A stretch of 41,869 bases of DNA, from the NCBI GenBank assembly GCA_021811615.1, contig JAJZNW010000022.1:1-41869 (forward strand). The letters run 5' to 3'. Source of the stretch: Bacteroidota bacterium. Its GTDB lineage: Bacteria; Bacteroidota; Ignavibacteria; Kryptoniales; JAKASW01. The position numbers were made by a program, and so were the translations under genes. The notes under the pieces were generated by a model. The model had not been told where the DNA came from. It did not search any database and worked only from the letters and a program-made list of their open reading frames with translations. Position 1 is the first letter of the stretch; the number at the start of each line of letters is the position of its first letter. Below, one piece after another: positions 16,425-26,194 of this stretch.

Positions 16425-17715
16425 GACTTCCAGACCGGCGGCAGCAAATGTCTTCTTGTGGGAAAAGAAGGTCGGAGCCGTCGCCTGGAATCCCGACCGG
16501 CAAATAGCCGAGTTCGAGTACGCCCCGTCGTTCATCGAGAACGGCTACAATATCTCCCCTCTTACTCTTCCGCTTCAGAGAGGAATATTCTCATTCCCCG
16601 GACTCAATCCCGAGACGTTCCGTGGTCTCCCCGGGCTTCTCGCCGACTCTCTTCCCGACAGGTTCGGTAATGCACTTATCGACGTGTGGCTCGCACGCCA
16701 GGGACGTTCCTCCGATGACTTCAGTCCCGTCGAAAGGCTCTGTTACATCGGCTCGAGAGGAATGGGAGCGCTTGAGTTCAAGCCTGCGCTTGTCAGACAA
16801 ACAACCAGGTCGGCGCCTGTCGATATAGCGGAGCTCACAAATCTTGCTAACAGAGTGTTAAACGACAGGAAGGCACTCGAGCTCCATCTCGATAAAGATG
16901 AAGAACAGGCTCTGAACACGATCCTAAGAGTCGGGACTTCGGCCGGCGGCGCACGCGCGAAAGCATTGATAGCCTGGAATTCCGCGACCGGCGAAATCAG
17001 GTCGGGACAGGTCGCATCCCCTCCTGGATTCGAACAGTGGCTCCTGAAATTCGACGGCGTCAGCGATACGATGCTCGGTGACCCGCAAGGTTACGGACGC
17101 ATCGAGTATGCCTATCACCTCATGGCGCTCGATGCAGGCATCGTGATGATGGAGTCCCGCCTTCTCGAGGAAGGAGTCCGGGCTCACTTCATGACCAGGC
17201 GATTTGACCGCAAGCAGGACGGAACAAAACTGCACATGCAGTCACTCTGCGGTTTAGCTCACTACGACTACAACGTCGCCGGGGCACATGGCTATGAGCA
17301 GGTATTTGCCATGATAAACAAGCTCCAGTTAGGATATCCTGCACTCGATGAGATGTTCACGCGGATGGTTTTCAACGTTGTCGCGAGAAATCAGGACGAT
17401 CATACGAGGAACATAGCGTTCCTCATGGACACGGACGTGAAATGGTCGCTGGCCCCCGCCTTCGATCTGACGTGGGCGTACAACCGCAACAGCCGCTGGA
17501 CGAATCTACACCAGATGAGCATCAATGGAAAACGCGAAGCCATAAATCGGGCGGACATTATGTCTGTCGCTAAGCAGTATGGAATCAGGAAGGCGGAGCA
17601 GATAATCGACAAGGTCGTTTCCACCGTGGAGCGCTGGCCGGAGTATGCCGCTCGCGCCGGGGTCGAGACGGGGAGAATCGATTACATCTCTTCAACGCAT
17701 AGGACGGATATCTGA
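16417..17715 (+). CDS. hipA: HipA-family serine/threonine kinase toxin
   Basis: This 432-residue protein has the layout of HipA kinases, which phosphorylate a translation target (glutamyl-tRNA synthetase in E. coli) and cause growth arrest. Seen features are the N-terminal subdomain with FPGLNPETFRGLPGLLADSLPD, the glycine-rich nucleotide loop GTSAGGARAKAL (residues 173-184), the lysine in LLKFDGV (K211), the core motif RRFDR (261-265), the catalytic loop NQDDHTRN (325-332) and the metal-binding aspartate in PAFDLTW (D350). All expected catalytic residues appear intact, so the toxin is probably active. AAAGGGA in the end of hipB serves as ribosome site. It ends three bases before the inverted-repeat terminator of the convergent gene. 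The target in this organism is unknown. Confidence 0.9.
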   Translation: MAKTSRPAAANVFLWEKKVGAVAWNPDRQIAEFEYAPSFIENGYNISPLTLPLQRGIFSFPGLNPETFRGLPGLLADSLPDRFGNALIDVWLARQGRSSDDFSPVERLCYIGSRGMGALEFKPALVRQTTRSAPVDIAELTNLANRVLNDRKALELHLDKDEEQALNTILRVGTSAGGARAKALIAWNSATGEIRSGQVASPPGFEQWLLKFDGVSDTMLGDPQGYGRIEYAYHLMALDAGIVMMESRLLEEGVRAHFMTRRFDRKQDGTKLHMQSLCGLAHYDYNVAGAHGYEQVFAMINKLQLGYPALDEMFTRMVFNVVARNQDDHTRNIAFLMDTDVKWSLAPAFDLTWAYNRNSRWTNLHQMSINGKREAINRADIMSVAKQYGIRKAEQIIDKVVSTVERWPEYAARAGVETGRIDYISSTHRTDI

Positions 17716-17718
17716 TTC

Positions 17719-17750
17719 AAAAAAGGCCGTCCGACTGATCCGACGGCCTT
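17719..17750 (-). terminator. Intrinsic terminator of the outer-membrane protein gene
   Basis: A 9-bp perfect stem (AAGGCCGTC at 17723-17731 on plus, GACGGCCTT at 17742-17750) with a 10-nt loop is followed on the minus strand by a run of six T. It lies 39 bp after the stop codon at 17790. The hairpin may also help end hipA transcription from the other side, though no T-run follows on the plus strand. Confidence 0.8.
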
Positions 17751-17789
17751 GGGAGAAAGACTCGCTCGCATTGTTTTGGACAGAAGCGA

Positions 17790-19601
17790 TTATGGATAAA
17801 GGTTCAACCCTATCCACCATTGGAAATTGTTCACAGCGATGCTCGAAAAAAAAGCTCTGACGCTCGGGGAAAGAAGAAGTCTCACGTTGAATTTCTCGGC
17901 AGGCGACACGGTAAGCCCCGCGAGGAAAGTCGTGTTCACCTCGCTGATGCTCTGATCTGGTGCTGCATAAAGCTCACCGTAATTAGACCTGTTTATCGGC
18001 CCGCCGGAACTGCTGTTTTCAAAATCGCTGTAGTAGATCACGGTGGTCTGGTCAGTCATCTTCCATGCCGTCATCTGCCTGTCGAGTCCGAGGAGAAGAG
18101 ACACTCTGTCGGAAAATTTATGATTGAAGATAACAGGAATATCGAGCGACCACCTGTCGACCACAAATTTCCAATTCACATCCTTATTCTGGTTTGTCGT
18201 ATCGTAGTATAGGTAATTATACGTGTTGCCCGTCGAATTGTAATAGGAATGGCCGTTCACCGTCGTGGGCTCGAGTGTGTTCGTAGTCTGGTTCATGACA
18301 CTGACGACGCCGCCGATGGTAAGGTCTGAATTTTCACCCAGCTTCCAATTCATCGAGAGAAGGAACCTGTGGCTGGACTGTTTCAGATCGCCGCCGCCGC
18401 CGCTGTTCGACAGGAAAGCCGAGTTGGACATGCTGTAAGAATAGTTCGTGTCGTAAGCATACGAATATGTGTAATACGACGTGTCGACGATGTTCGACAT
18501 CAATCCTATATCCACTTTGTCACCGTTGTACTGGTACACAAATGTCAACGTTTGTTTTTCGTTGAGGCGAGAAATGATGTTGACGCCGCCGTAGTAGGTT
18601 CTCCCGTCATGGGTCCAGTTTTCGCTTGTAGTGCCTGACGACGTCGAGAGGTTCCCGGTGCCATAACTGTAGTACGACGTGTCGCGGTCCGTCAGGTTTT
18701 GCGTCGCTTTCCCCCACAGGTACCCACCGGTGACACCGACGGTCGTCTTAGAATTTAGTCCATACTGAATGCCTCCGGAAAGATCCCAATGATTATAGTT
18801 CTGATCCCTGCTCTCCATGTTGTAATACAACGATGTCCCCGAGCCGTAGGTATAGTGGTCCCAGTAGTTCTGGTTGCCGTATGACCCGTCGCCGCTGAAT
18901 ACAACTCTCCCGGCATTGAGGCCTATCTTCAAATTCGGCAACAACTCATAACCCGCGTAAAGAGAAAACAGATTGCCGGTATGGTGCATTTCGTCCTCAC
19001 CCGACGAGACCGTGGTTATCGGTATGGCGGAGCTGCTCGCGATGGTGTTCCCTCTGTAGTCGTACCCGAGGTTAGACTGGTAAATGTCGAACGGGATAGT
19101 GTAATACTTCGTGTCCTGCATTATCCCCTGGTAAGTGATTCCGAGATGAAGCGCTGGGAGATCAGACGGTAGCGGTTCCGTGAGGAATGCGGCAGATATG
19201 ATCGGCTCGATGACCGGCCGTGAATTTACAAGATAGTACGGATACATGATCGGCGGAATGTACAAAGCCACACTCGACGTGTACATCGGATAGATCCGTG
19301 GCTGGTATACACTGGCCGTCTGCCGGTAGTTGCGGAAGTCTACATAAAGATGATTATCATCTGCGCTGTCGGTGCTGAACCAGGCGGGATTTATTTGCAG
19401 GTTCAGCAACGGGTCGTCGATCAGTCCCGGAGTCGTCCGCGCAAATGTGCCTATCCCATAAGGGTTGATGTAACTCGGCTGGAAAAACAAATCGTTCTGT
19501 TCAAACGACTTCTCGAGAGATCTCTGGCCGTAGTATTGCGCAAGCCCCTCGCTTACAAAGAGCGAGGAAAAGCAAATGAAGGAGAATAGTGCTTGTTTCA
19601 T
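17790..19601 (-). CDS. Putative outer-membrane beta-barrel protein, Tyr/Ser/Asn-rich
   Basis: I do not recognise a named family for this 603-residue protein. It has a signal peptide (about 1-21, ending LAQ) and then alternating polar/hydrophobic segments ended by turn residues, for example LFSLYAGYELLPNLKIGLNAG, split by loops very rich in Tyr, Ser, Asn and Thr. The C-terminus (WWIGLNLYP) has the aromatic character of an outer-membrane strand. Many strands are marked by phrases such as LTIGGVVSVM and TVGVTGGYLW, as in porin or FadL-like barrels. A strong AAGGAGG precedes the ATG. It is monocistronic, with its own terminator and a long upstream gap. Transport or surface function is a guess. 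Confidence 0.6.
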   Translation of the reverse strand: MKQALFSFICFSSLFVSEGLAQYYGQRSLEKSFEQNDLFFQPSYINPYGIGTFARTTPGLIDDPLLNLQINPAWFSTDSADDNHLYVDFRNYRQTASVYQPRIYPMYTSSVALYIPPIMYPYYLVNSRPVIEPIISAAFLTEPLPSDLPALHLGITYQGIMQDTKYYTIPFDIYQSNLGYDYRGNTIASSSAIPITTVSSGEDEMHHTGNLFSLYAGYELLPNLKIGLNAGRVVFSGDGSYGNQNYWDHYTYGSGTSLYYNMESRDQNYNHWDLSGGIQYGLNSKTTVGVTGGYLWGKATQNLTDRDTSYYSYGTGNLSTSSGTTSENWTHDGRTYYGGVNIISRLNEKQTLTFVYQYNGDKVDIGLMSNIVDTSYYTYSYAYDTNYSYSMSNSAFLSNSGGGGDLKQSSHRFLLSMNWKLGENSDLTIGGVVSVMNQTTNTLEPTTVNGHSYYNSTGNTYNYLYYDTTNQNKDVNWKFVVDRWSLDIPVIFNHKFSDRVSLLLGLDRQMTAWKMTDQTTVIYYSDFENSSSGGPINRSNYGELYAAPDQSISEVNTTFLAGLTVSPAEKFNVRLLLSPSVRAFFSSIAVNNFQWWIGLNLYP

Positions 19602-19974
19602 TTCATCCTCCTTGAAGCTTATACAACGATTTTACTGTTTCGGAACTGTATCCGGCACCTGGAGAGATGCCCCCTGACGCCGTAATATATCGGGATTCAA
19701 CCTAAAGGAAAAGCCCTTTGCACCACGCCTGCCGAAAATGGAGGGCAATAATGCTTTTATCCCGGACTACCCTGGAAACCGAATCTTACATCTTATCAAC
19801 AGTAGCTGACCGAGCAGTAGCCCTCAAACGCTTTCCCCTGCCCGTTGCACAGAAGAATCATTACTGCTCTTCGTTACTTTCATCGCGGAAGCGTAAGACA
19901 TCTAAATCGGCGATTGACATCCTTCCCGTTTGCCGCCTACGGAATTTCGTCAATCGGAACCCGGCCCCGCGAGT
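19602..19974. other. 373-bp intergenic region, nothing recognisable
   Basis: This lies between the start of the barrel gene and the end of the SCO1-like gene, both on the minus strand. It must hold the barrel-gene promoter. TATAAG about 20 bp before AAGGAGG is a possible -10 but its -35 is poor. No gene, repeat or RNA was seen. Confidence 0.4.
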
Positions 19975-20649
19975 CTATCCCTTGAGTCTCTTTATGTCCC
20001 TGATTATGTCGGCATAATTCAATTTGCTGCCTACATAGAGACCGCGAATCCGTCCCTTACCGTCGACCAGCGCGCATTCGTCAGGATGATGGACAAAGTA
20101 AACGAGCTTCCCCTTTACGTAAGAAGAGTCGACGAAGTTGTACTTGATCCTCACGCGATCGAGGACGGAATCTATGTTCGTCTTCGTACCGGTCAGGAAG
20201 TCCCAATCAGATAGATTGATCCCTCGACTCAATGCGTAGTCCTTTAGAACCTGCGGAGTGTCGCGGTTCGGGTCGTAAGTCAACGAGACAAATCTTACTC
20301 CCTTGATACCGAGATCGGCCAGTGAGTCCTGAAGAGTACGCAGGTTCTGGGTGGTCATCGGACATACGTAAGGACAATGAGTATATATGAACGACATGAC
20401 AAAAACGTTTCCCGCATACTTCTGTGGGAAGTCAACCCTGGCGCTGTCTTCATTGATGAATGTAGTATGAAGGCCCTGGAAACTGTAAATGACAGGAAGC
20501 CTTCTTGCAGAGTTCGAACAAGAAGAAACGGCTACCGAAAGCGCCACGAAACTCGTTAGTGCAAGGATAAGTCCGGTTACTCTCCGAACGGAGGCGGTTT
20601 CAGGCGAAATGTCCATTGAACCAAAGAAGAGGTGGGATAGATATTTCAT
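19975..20649 (-). CDS. SCO1/SenC/PrrC-family copper chaperone, probable lipoprotein
   Basis: A thioredoxin-fold protein that delivers copper to cytochrome oxidase or controls thiol state in the periplasm. It has a hydrophobic N-terminal helix (about 25-42) ending in VSSCSN, which fits a lipoprotein or membrane anchor. The copper site is complete: C92 and C96 in YTHCPYVCPMT, and H188 eight residues before the aspartate in HPDECALVD, the normal spacing. The segment FVSLTYDPNRDTPQVLKDYA is also typical. The family is usually 190-230 residues long. No clear ribosome site precedes the ATG at 20649, and an ATG at 20616 is an alternative. It follows the metal-type TonB receptor by 128 bp on the same strand, so a shared copper role is likely but inferred. 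No oxidase genes are in the window. Confidence 0.88.
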   Translation of the reverse strand: MKYLSHLFFGSMDISPETASVRRVTGLILALTSFVALSVAVSSCSNSARRLPVIYSFQGLHTTFINEDSARVDFPQKYAGNVFVMSFIYTHCPYVCPMTTQNLRTLQDSLADLGIKGVRFVSLTYDPNRDTPQVLKDYALSRGINLSDWDFLTGTKTNIDSVLDRVRIKYNFVDSSYVKGKLVYFVHHPDECALVDGKGRIRGLYVGSKLNYADIIRDIKRLKG

Positions 20650-20777
20650 TGCGACACACTTGCTTTATGTTAACGGAGAAAGATCATAACGCGACCGGAC
20701 AATTGAATATGCGCCGGCCGAGCATAAGATTCAACAAAGCGAAGCCGATAGAGTTCCTGAGGGAATTTTCAAAAGAA

Positions 20778-23093
20778 TCAGAACATCAGGTCATAAGAAA
20801 GTCTGAAGCCGCGTCCCGGCATCGGTATGAAATCTTTGATGACAGAAAGATTGTCGCGGTAAACCTGGTTCAACAGGTTGTCGCAGCTGAGGCTTATGTT
20901 GTTCACAAGGCCGCCAGAAACAAGTCTTACGCCGAAGCTTATGTTCACGACGCCATAACCTGCCGTATAAGTGTCGCCCTGTCCGAGTCTGGTTTGCGCA
21001 GCGGCGAGGCGCCACTCGATAATCCCGGTGTATGTATTATCCTGGTAAGTCATCCTGAGAAAGCCGTGAAGCGGCGGGATGAACGGCAATGGAACGTGGT
21101 TCTTCGTATCTTCCGCATTCACGTAGCTCGCGCTTGCTTCCAACGCGATATCCGTCAAAGGCTCAACCGTAGCGGATGCCTCGTAGCCGTACAGCCTCGC
21201 ATTGGTAGCGGAGAATTGCCTGACGGGAAGATTCTGAATCGTATCGCCTGTCAGGTAAGCATAGATGTAGTTGTTGATGTAATTGATGAACGGTGTCACT
21301 TCAATCGAGAAGTCCCTGTAGCGTGCTTTCAGAGACGCATTCAATTCCACGGCAGTCTCCGGCGTAAGGCTCGCATCTCCTATCGAGTAAGTATTGCTCG
21401 CGGCGTCCGAACCCTCCGCGAAGAGCTCCTGTACGGTCGGTGCCCGGAATGATCTTCCGATACTGAACGATCCGATAATATGTTGTGAGAAGTTTTGTAC
21501 CGCACCGAGCGACGCAGTCAGCGCGTTGTGAGTCCTGGAGACATCGAGCGTCTGGAAGACTGGGTCTAACGACGCTGCGTAAGGCTGCGTCTGAATATTG
21601 TTGAAATCGTATCTGACCGCACCTTCGAACCTCGTATCCGCGCCGAGAAGGTACTCTTCGTATACGTACGCGGCGAAATCCGAAGTGATGGAATTGGGCC
21701 CCAGCGGCTGCTGGCCCTCGATCTTGAGATTGTCGATCTCCGTCCACAGACCGACGGTCCCCCGCAACGAACCGAATTGCTGGTGCATCAACTGGAGTGA
21801 AGCGTTGAACGTTTCCTTGTTGAAGAAATTGGCCTGCGGATTGGAGACCCCCGTCGAGTCTTGTGCCGTCGGATACTCCGCATGCTGGTAATTGACTATA
21901 TCCGCATTCAGCCTTACCTGCTTGAGTAGAGAACCGTCCACTGCCCACAGCCCTCGCATCTCGTACATGTTCTGCTGCTGAGTAATCAGCGAAGTCGTCG
22001 GCGGGTCGATTTGCCAGTCGGAATTCGGAGGCGTCCCGGGAATTCCGTAGGTCATTTGAAAATGCTTATATCCGGCGCCGATCATCCCGAAGTCTCCGGT
22101 GTACGAATAGCCGACGCCTTCCTGCTGATTACGATAAAAGGACTGTGGTATCTTATTCAATTCAAAACTGCGGATCCCATCAAAGTAACTACCCTGCGGT
22201 ATCTGCGTGTCCTGTGCGTGCGATCCGCCGAACGAGACGCTCAGCGCATTCCCGCTGTTGCTGTAAACGCCGTTGAAGTATCCCGAGTAAAGGTCGCTCA
22301 CCGTATTCCCTGCAAGCGACAGCGTGCCCGAGAATGGCTTGTTCGAAGGAGTCGGGACGGTATTCGTAATGATGTTGATGAGCCCGCCGATCGCGTTGGG
22401 GCCGTACATGATGCTCGCCGGGCCTCTTACGACATCGACCCGCGAAATACTCAACGGGAATATCGGGATAGCGTGCGCGGGGTCGTACGTGGACACATCT
22501 CCCATCCGAAGCCCGTCCTGGAGCACGAGCACTTCGTTATCACTGAGGCCCCTTATCATCGGCCTCTCCGGGGCCGCTCCGTTGTAACGGACGCTCACGC
22601 CAGGCATATCGGAAATCTCCTGGGAAAAATTCTGTCCCGGCGCCATCTGAAGCTGCGTCCTCGACATCGATTCGGCTGGTTGTGCCAGTTCATTCGCAGG
22701 ACGCGCGTAAGGCGACGCGGATACGACGACTTCCTCCGATTGGATCGCCGTCTGTCTCAATGAAAATGAAAGCCCGACTTCGTTGTTATCAACCTTGACT
22801 TCTTTCGTGTCGGACGCGTACCCGATACAGCGTACAAAAATCTTATATGTCCCCGCAGGCACATCGGGGAAGGTGAACTCTCCCCTGCCGCCCGTAGATG
22901 TGGCACGGTCCAGCCCAAGCAGCCTTACAGTGGCACCCACGACGGGTTTGCCTCCGCTGAGGACTTTGCCGCTCACGGAACCGCCGGAACCGGAAACAGG
23001 AGGCAATGGCTGCGAAAAACCGCGGGTCGCAGCGCCGAGGAGCAGTGAAAATAGTAGAATGCATGGAAAGAAATGGTAAGTCACGAATCTCAT
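20778..23093 (-). CDS. TonB-dependent receptor, metal-uptake type
   Basis: An outer-membrane receptor of 771 residues with a signal peptide (about 1-28, ending GFSQ), a carboxypeptidase-regulatory-like domain (about 40-120), a plug and a barrel ending in Phe (RLSYDLMF). The plug contains RPMIRGLSDNEVLVLQDGLR, then DPAHAIPIFPLSISRVDVVR and GPASIMYGPNAIGGLINII. The phrasing D.ahAvpi.PlsieRvEVvRGPa is that of zinc/copper receptors such as ZnuD. I chose the ATG at 23093 because GGAG and a signal peptide begin there. A longer frame to 23408 would run through the rpsA terminator and overlap rpsA. The next gene is a copper chaperone of the SCO1 family, so copper is the best guess for the ligand. Confidence 0.85.
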   Translation of the reverse strand: MRFVTYHFFPCILLFSLLLGAATRGFSQPLPPVSGSGGSVSGKVLSGGKPVVGATVRLLGLDRATSTGGRGEFTFPDVPAGTYKIFVRCIGYASDTKEVKVDNNEVGLSFSLRQTAIQSEEVVVSASPYARPANELAQPAESMSRTQLQMAPGQNFSQEISDMPGVSVRYNGAAPERPMIRGLSDNEVLVLQDGLRMGDVSTYDPAHAIPIFPLSISRVDVVRGPASIMYGPNAIGGLINIITNTVPTPSNKPFSGTLSLAGNTVSDLYSGYFNGVYSNSGNALSVSFGGSHAQDTQIPQGSYFDGIRSFELNKIPQSFYRNQQEGVGYSYTGDFGMIGAGYKHFQMTYGIPGTPPNSDWQIDPPTTSLITQQQNMYEMRGLWAVDGSLLKQVRLNADIVNYQHAEYPTAQDSTGVSNPQANFFNKETFNASLQLMHQQFGSLRGTVGLWTEIDNLKIEGQQPLGPNSITSDFAAYVYEEYLLGADTRFEGAVRYDFNNIQTQPYAASLDPVFQTLDVSRTHNALTASLGAVQNFSQHIIGSFSIGRSFRAPTVQELFAEGSDAASNTYSIGDASLTPETAVELNASLKARYRDFSIEVTPFINYINNYIYAYLTGDTIQNLPVRQFSATNARLYGYEASATVEPLTDIALEASASYVNAEDTKNHVPLPFIPPLHGFLRMTYQDNTYTGIIEWRLAAAQTRLGQGDTYTAGYGVVNISFGVRLVSGGLVNNISLSCDNLLNQVYRDNLSVIKDFIPMPGRGFRLSYDLMF

Positions 23094-23226
23094 AATCTTT
23101 CTCCAGTAAGAAAAGAAATATTCTGAGGACTGAAATTGGTCGCGATTACTGACGCAAGAACGGTTTAATAGACGAATGAGAAGGCAGATCAGTTCGGTCG
23201 TTTCGATGGCCGGGGTGGAAAATGGA

Positions 23227-23253
23227 GCGGCGGATCGGGATACGATCCGCCGC
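23227..23253 (-). terminator. Hairpin terminator after rpsA
   Basis: A perfect 10-bp stem (GCGGCGGATC at 23227-23236, GATCCGCCGC at 23244-23253) with a 7-nt loop lies 30 bp after the rpsA stop codon. On the minus strand it is followed by TCCATTTTCC, a modest T-run. Confidence 0.7.
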
Positions 23254-23283
23254 AGGACTACTTGCTCGACTATGATGGAGCGC

Positions 23284-25164
23284 TTACTGAGCTTCGGGAT
23301 TATCCTGTGGCTTTCCCTCAGCCGGTGAGGGCTCGGAGGTTTCGACAGCTTCCTTCTGCTCCTTGGGCTTGCGCTCCCCGGTGCGGGGTTTGCGATCGCG
23401 CTTCTCATTCGGATCGATGCTGTGAGCGGTCAGGAATTCGTGGTACAGCGCCTGGTCCTTGTCTTTGAAGTACTCGGCCACGCTGAGGACAATTCGCTTG
23501 CCGTCCTTGTCGAACTCGATGACCTTCAGGTTCAATACTTCGCCGGTCGGGAAATGCGCCGAGAAGTTCTTCAGGTTCGAGGGTGACATGTGCGAATGAG
23601 GCACGAAACCGTCGACTTCGCCGGGAAGCTCCACGATGGCGCCTTTCTCGATATGGCGTACTATCTTCCCTTCGACTTCGTTTCCGACCTTGAACTGCTC
23701 CTCGAATTTGTCCCAGGGATTTTCCAGCGCCTGCTTGTGCCCGAGCGAAATCCTTCTCTGCTCCTTGTCGACCGCGAGCACGACAACTTCGATTTCATCG
23801 CCGCGCTTCACAAGCTCTCCGGGGTGCCTGACCTTCTTGGTCCACGACAGATCGGAGATGTGGATAAGACCGTCGACTCCGGACTCCAGTTCGACGAACA
23901 CGCCGAAATTGGTCAGGTTGCGCACGATTCCCTTGTGCTTCGAGTCCACAGGGTATTTCTCGATCAGCTGTTCCCACGGATCGGGTTCCAGCTGCTTCAG
24001 GCCGAGTGAAAGCTTCTTGTTGTCTTTGTCGAGGCTGAGGATTACCGCTTCGACGGTCTGGCCCATCGAGACCTTCTGTGACGGATGCTTCACGTGCTCG
24101 GTCCAGCTCATCTCGGAAATATGTATCAGGCCTTCGATGCCTTTTTCGATTTCCACGAACGCGCCGTACTCGGTTAACGATACAACCTTCCCGTTCACCT
24201 TCTGTCCGACCTGGTACTTGTCTTCGATATTCTTCCAGGGTTCCGGCTGGAGCGCCTTCATAGAGAGCGAGATGCGCTTCTTCTCTTCGTCGAAGTCGGT
24301 GACGACGACTTGTATCTTCTGGTCGAGTTTGACGATTTCAGAGGGGTGATTGACTCTGCCCCAGGAGAGATCCGTAATGTGTATGAGGCCGTCCACTCCG
24401 CCAAGATCCACGAACACACCGAACTCGGTGATGGCCTTGACGGTTCCTTCGAGGATCAGACCCTTCTCGAGCTTCGATAGGATCTTCTTCCTCTGTTCTT
24501 CGAGTTCAGCTTCCAGCAGCGCCTTGTGGCTGACGACCACGTTCTCGGCGGCTTCGTTGATCTTTACGACCCGGAAGTCCATCGTTCTCCCTACGTAGGC
24601 GTCGAAATCCCGAACGGGTCTGACATCAACTTGCGAACCCGGCAGGAACGCTTCGAGTCCCATAAGGTTTACCATTAGTCCGCCCTTGACGCGGCGCAAT
24701 ACCGTGCCCTGGAGAACACTCTGGTTGTCATGAGCGCCGACGATGCGGTCCCATATCCTTATGAAGTCCGCCCGCCGCCTTGAGAGCACTATCTGCCCGT
24801 CCTGGTCTTCTACGCTGTCGAGAAATACCTCTACCTCATCTCCGGCTTTCAATTCATTAAGATTTGGGAATTCGATCTTCGGCACGAGCCCTGACGATTT
24901 GAACCCGATGTCGACTATGACGTCATTTTCTGTCAGTCCGATAATTCTACCTTTTACGATCTCTCCTGCATCGAACTGCTTCAGGCTCTTATCGTAAAGG
25001 TCGACCATCTCCTTCAGTTCCGACTCGCTGTAAGGCGAATCTTCGCCGGCAAGGAGCTTCACTTTGCTGGGTTGCTTCCTCTTAGGCGTTGCCTCTTCCA
25101 CGTTCTGTCCATCTGATCCGGTTGTCATTACCATCGTGTCTGCGGCCTTTGCTTCTTCCGCCAT
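23284..25164 (-). CDS. rpsA: 30S ribosomal protein S1
   Basis: This mRNA-binding ribosomal protein promotes translation initiation. It is 626 residues long and contains six S1 OB-fold repeats from about residue 55 to 560. The repeats are marked by GxVxxxxxxGxFVxL-type phrases such as [40 protein letters not shown] and [20 protein letters not shown], each followed by HISDLSW or HISEMSW. The acidic, Lys-rich N-terminus and the Glu/Lys/Pro-rich C-terminal tail are outside the repeats. AAGGAGAG precedes the ATG. It is the last gene of the cluster cmk-ispH-rpsA, an order known in many bacteria, and it has a hairpin terminator of its own. Confidence 0.97.
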   Translation of the reverse strand: MAEEAKAADTMVMTTGSDGQNVEEATPKRKQPSKVKLLAGEDSPYSESELKEMVDLYDKSLKQFDAGEIVKGRIIGLTENDVIVDIGFKSSGLVPKIEFPNLNELKAGDEVEVFLDSVEDQDGQIVLSRRRADFIRIWDRIVGAHDNQSVLQGTVLRRVKGGLMVNLMGLEAFLPGSQVDVRPVRDFDAYVGRTMDFRVVKINEAAENVVVSHKALLEAELEEQRKKILSKLEKGLILEGTVKAITEFGVFVDLGGVDGLIHITDLSWGRVNHPSEIVKLDQKIQVVVTDFDEEKKRISLSMKALQPEPWKNIEDKYQVGQKVNGKVVSLTEYGAFVEIEKGIEGLIHISEMSWTEHVKHPSQKVSMGQTVEAVILSLDKDNKKLSLGLKQLEPDPWEQLIEKYPVDSKHKGIVRNLTNFGVFVELESGVDGLIHISDLSWTKKVRHPGELVKRGDEIEVVVLAVDKEQRRISLGHKQALENPWDKFEEQFKVGNEVEGKIVRHIEKGAIVELPGEVDGFVPHSHMSPSNLKNFSAHFPTGEVLNLKVIEFDKDGKRIVLSVAEYFKDKDQALYHEFLTAHSIDPNEKRDRKPRTGERKPKEQKEAVETSEPSPAEGKPQDNPEAQ

Positions 25165-25282
25165 TAAGTCTCTCCTTATTCAGCCGAAAGCGAATTGCTC
25201 ACGGCCCTATTGTGTTGATCACCTCGCGTCAGGCCCAAGCCGCCGCAAAGTCCGATGCGAAGTGTGTTGGTTTTGTTTGACA

Positions 25283-26194
25283 TTAGTTTGTTTGTGCGGC
25301 TTTCTGTAAAACTTCATTGCCCATCTTTGCAATAGCAGCTCCGACTCTCTCCATGAGCCATTGCGGAGTCGAAGTCGCGCCGGTCACACCGACGCTTTCT
25401 GTGCCTTCAAACCATTGAGACTGAATCTCGCTCTCATTCTCAACAAAGTACGACGAAGGATTCTCTTCCCTGCAAATCTCGTACAGCACCTTGCCGTTAG
25501 AGCTCGTCCTCCCTGCTACAAACACGATCACGCTGTTCTGCGCGGCAAACTCTCTGAGCTTCTTGTCCCTTCCCGACACCTGCCCGCAAATCGTATCCTT
25601 CGCCAGGAATGTCTTCGCGATATCTTCCATCGTGCCGACTACGAGTTCCTTAACCTTGTTGGACAGCGCTTCCTTGATCGCGTAGAATGTCGGCTTGTCC
25701 ATGGTGGTCTGTGAAAAAAGAACAGTCTTGCGGCCGAAGTCCACCTTGCTGAGCGCCTCCTCCACGGACTTTACAACAACGGCTTCATCGTTGCAAACGC
25801 CGCGCAGGCCGATAACCTCCGCATGGTCCTTCTTCCCGAAGATGACCACCTGGTAACCTTCGTCGTAAAATTTCCTGATGCGTTCCTGCAGCTTAGTCAC
25901 AACCGGGCAGGTAGCGTCCACGATCTCCAGGTTGTATTTCTTCGCGAGCTCGTAAGTCGAAGGGGGCTCGCCGTGCGCCCTGATCAGTACCTTAGCATCT
26001 TTTATGTTTTCAAGATCCTTGTGCGAAACAGTCTTCAGCCCTTTATCGGCCAGCCGGTCGATCTCCTGCGGATTATGAATTATATCTCCGAGCGAATAGA
26101 GTTTGCCCGTCTTTCCGAGTTCCTCTTCGGCAAAATCGATAGCTCTCACCACTCCCCAGCAAAAGCCGCTGTTCTTATCTATGTTCACTTTCAT
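25283..26194 (-). CDS. ispH: 4-hydroxy-3-methylbut-2-enyl diphosphate reductase
   Basis: The last enzyme of the MEP pathway; it reduces HMBPP to IPP and DMAPP with an oxygen-sensitive iron-sulfur cluster. The three cluster cysteines are seen at C12 (SGFCWGV), C96 (VDATCPVVTK) and C203 (DTICGQVSGR). Other family residues are RAHGEPP, DHAEVIG (H124, E126), SQTTM, and TGATSTPQWLME near the end. The length of 303 is typical. Its start overlaps the end of cmk by four bases (ATGA), so the two are translationally coupled. Its presence shows that this organism makes isoprenoids by the MEP route. Confidence 0.97.
   Translation of the reverse strand: MKVNIDKNSGFCWGVVRAIDFAEEELGKTGKLYSLGDIIHNPQEIDRLADKGLKTVSHKDLENIKDAKVLIRAHGEPPSTYELAKKYNLEIVDATCPVVTKLQERIRKFYDEGYQVVIFGKKDHAEVIGLRGVCNDEAVVVKSVEEALSKVDFGRKTVLFSQTTMDKPTFYAIKEALSNKVKELVVGTMEDIAKTFLAKDTICGQVSGRDKKLREFAAQNSVIVFVAGRTSSNGKVLYEICREENPSSYFVENESEIQSQWFEGTESVGVTGATSTPQWLMERVGAAIAKMGNEVLQKAAQTN

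Noticed and set aside
20616..21452. 278-codon plus-strand frame
   Set aside because: Antisense to the SCO1-like start and the receptor barrel, with no motif.
23094..23408. N-terminal extension of the metal-type TonB receptor
   Set aside because: It crosses the rpsA terminator and overlaps rpsA, lacks a ribosome site, and would place the signal peptide about 105 residues inside the protein.
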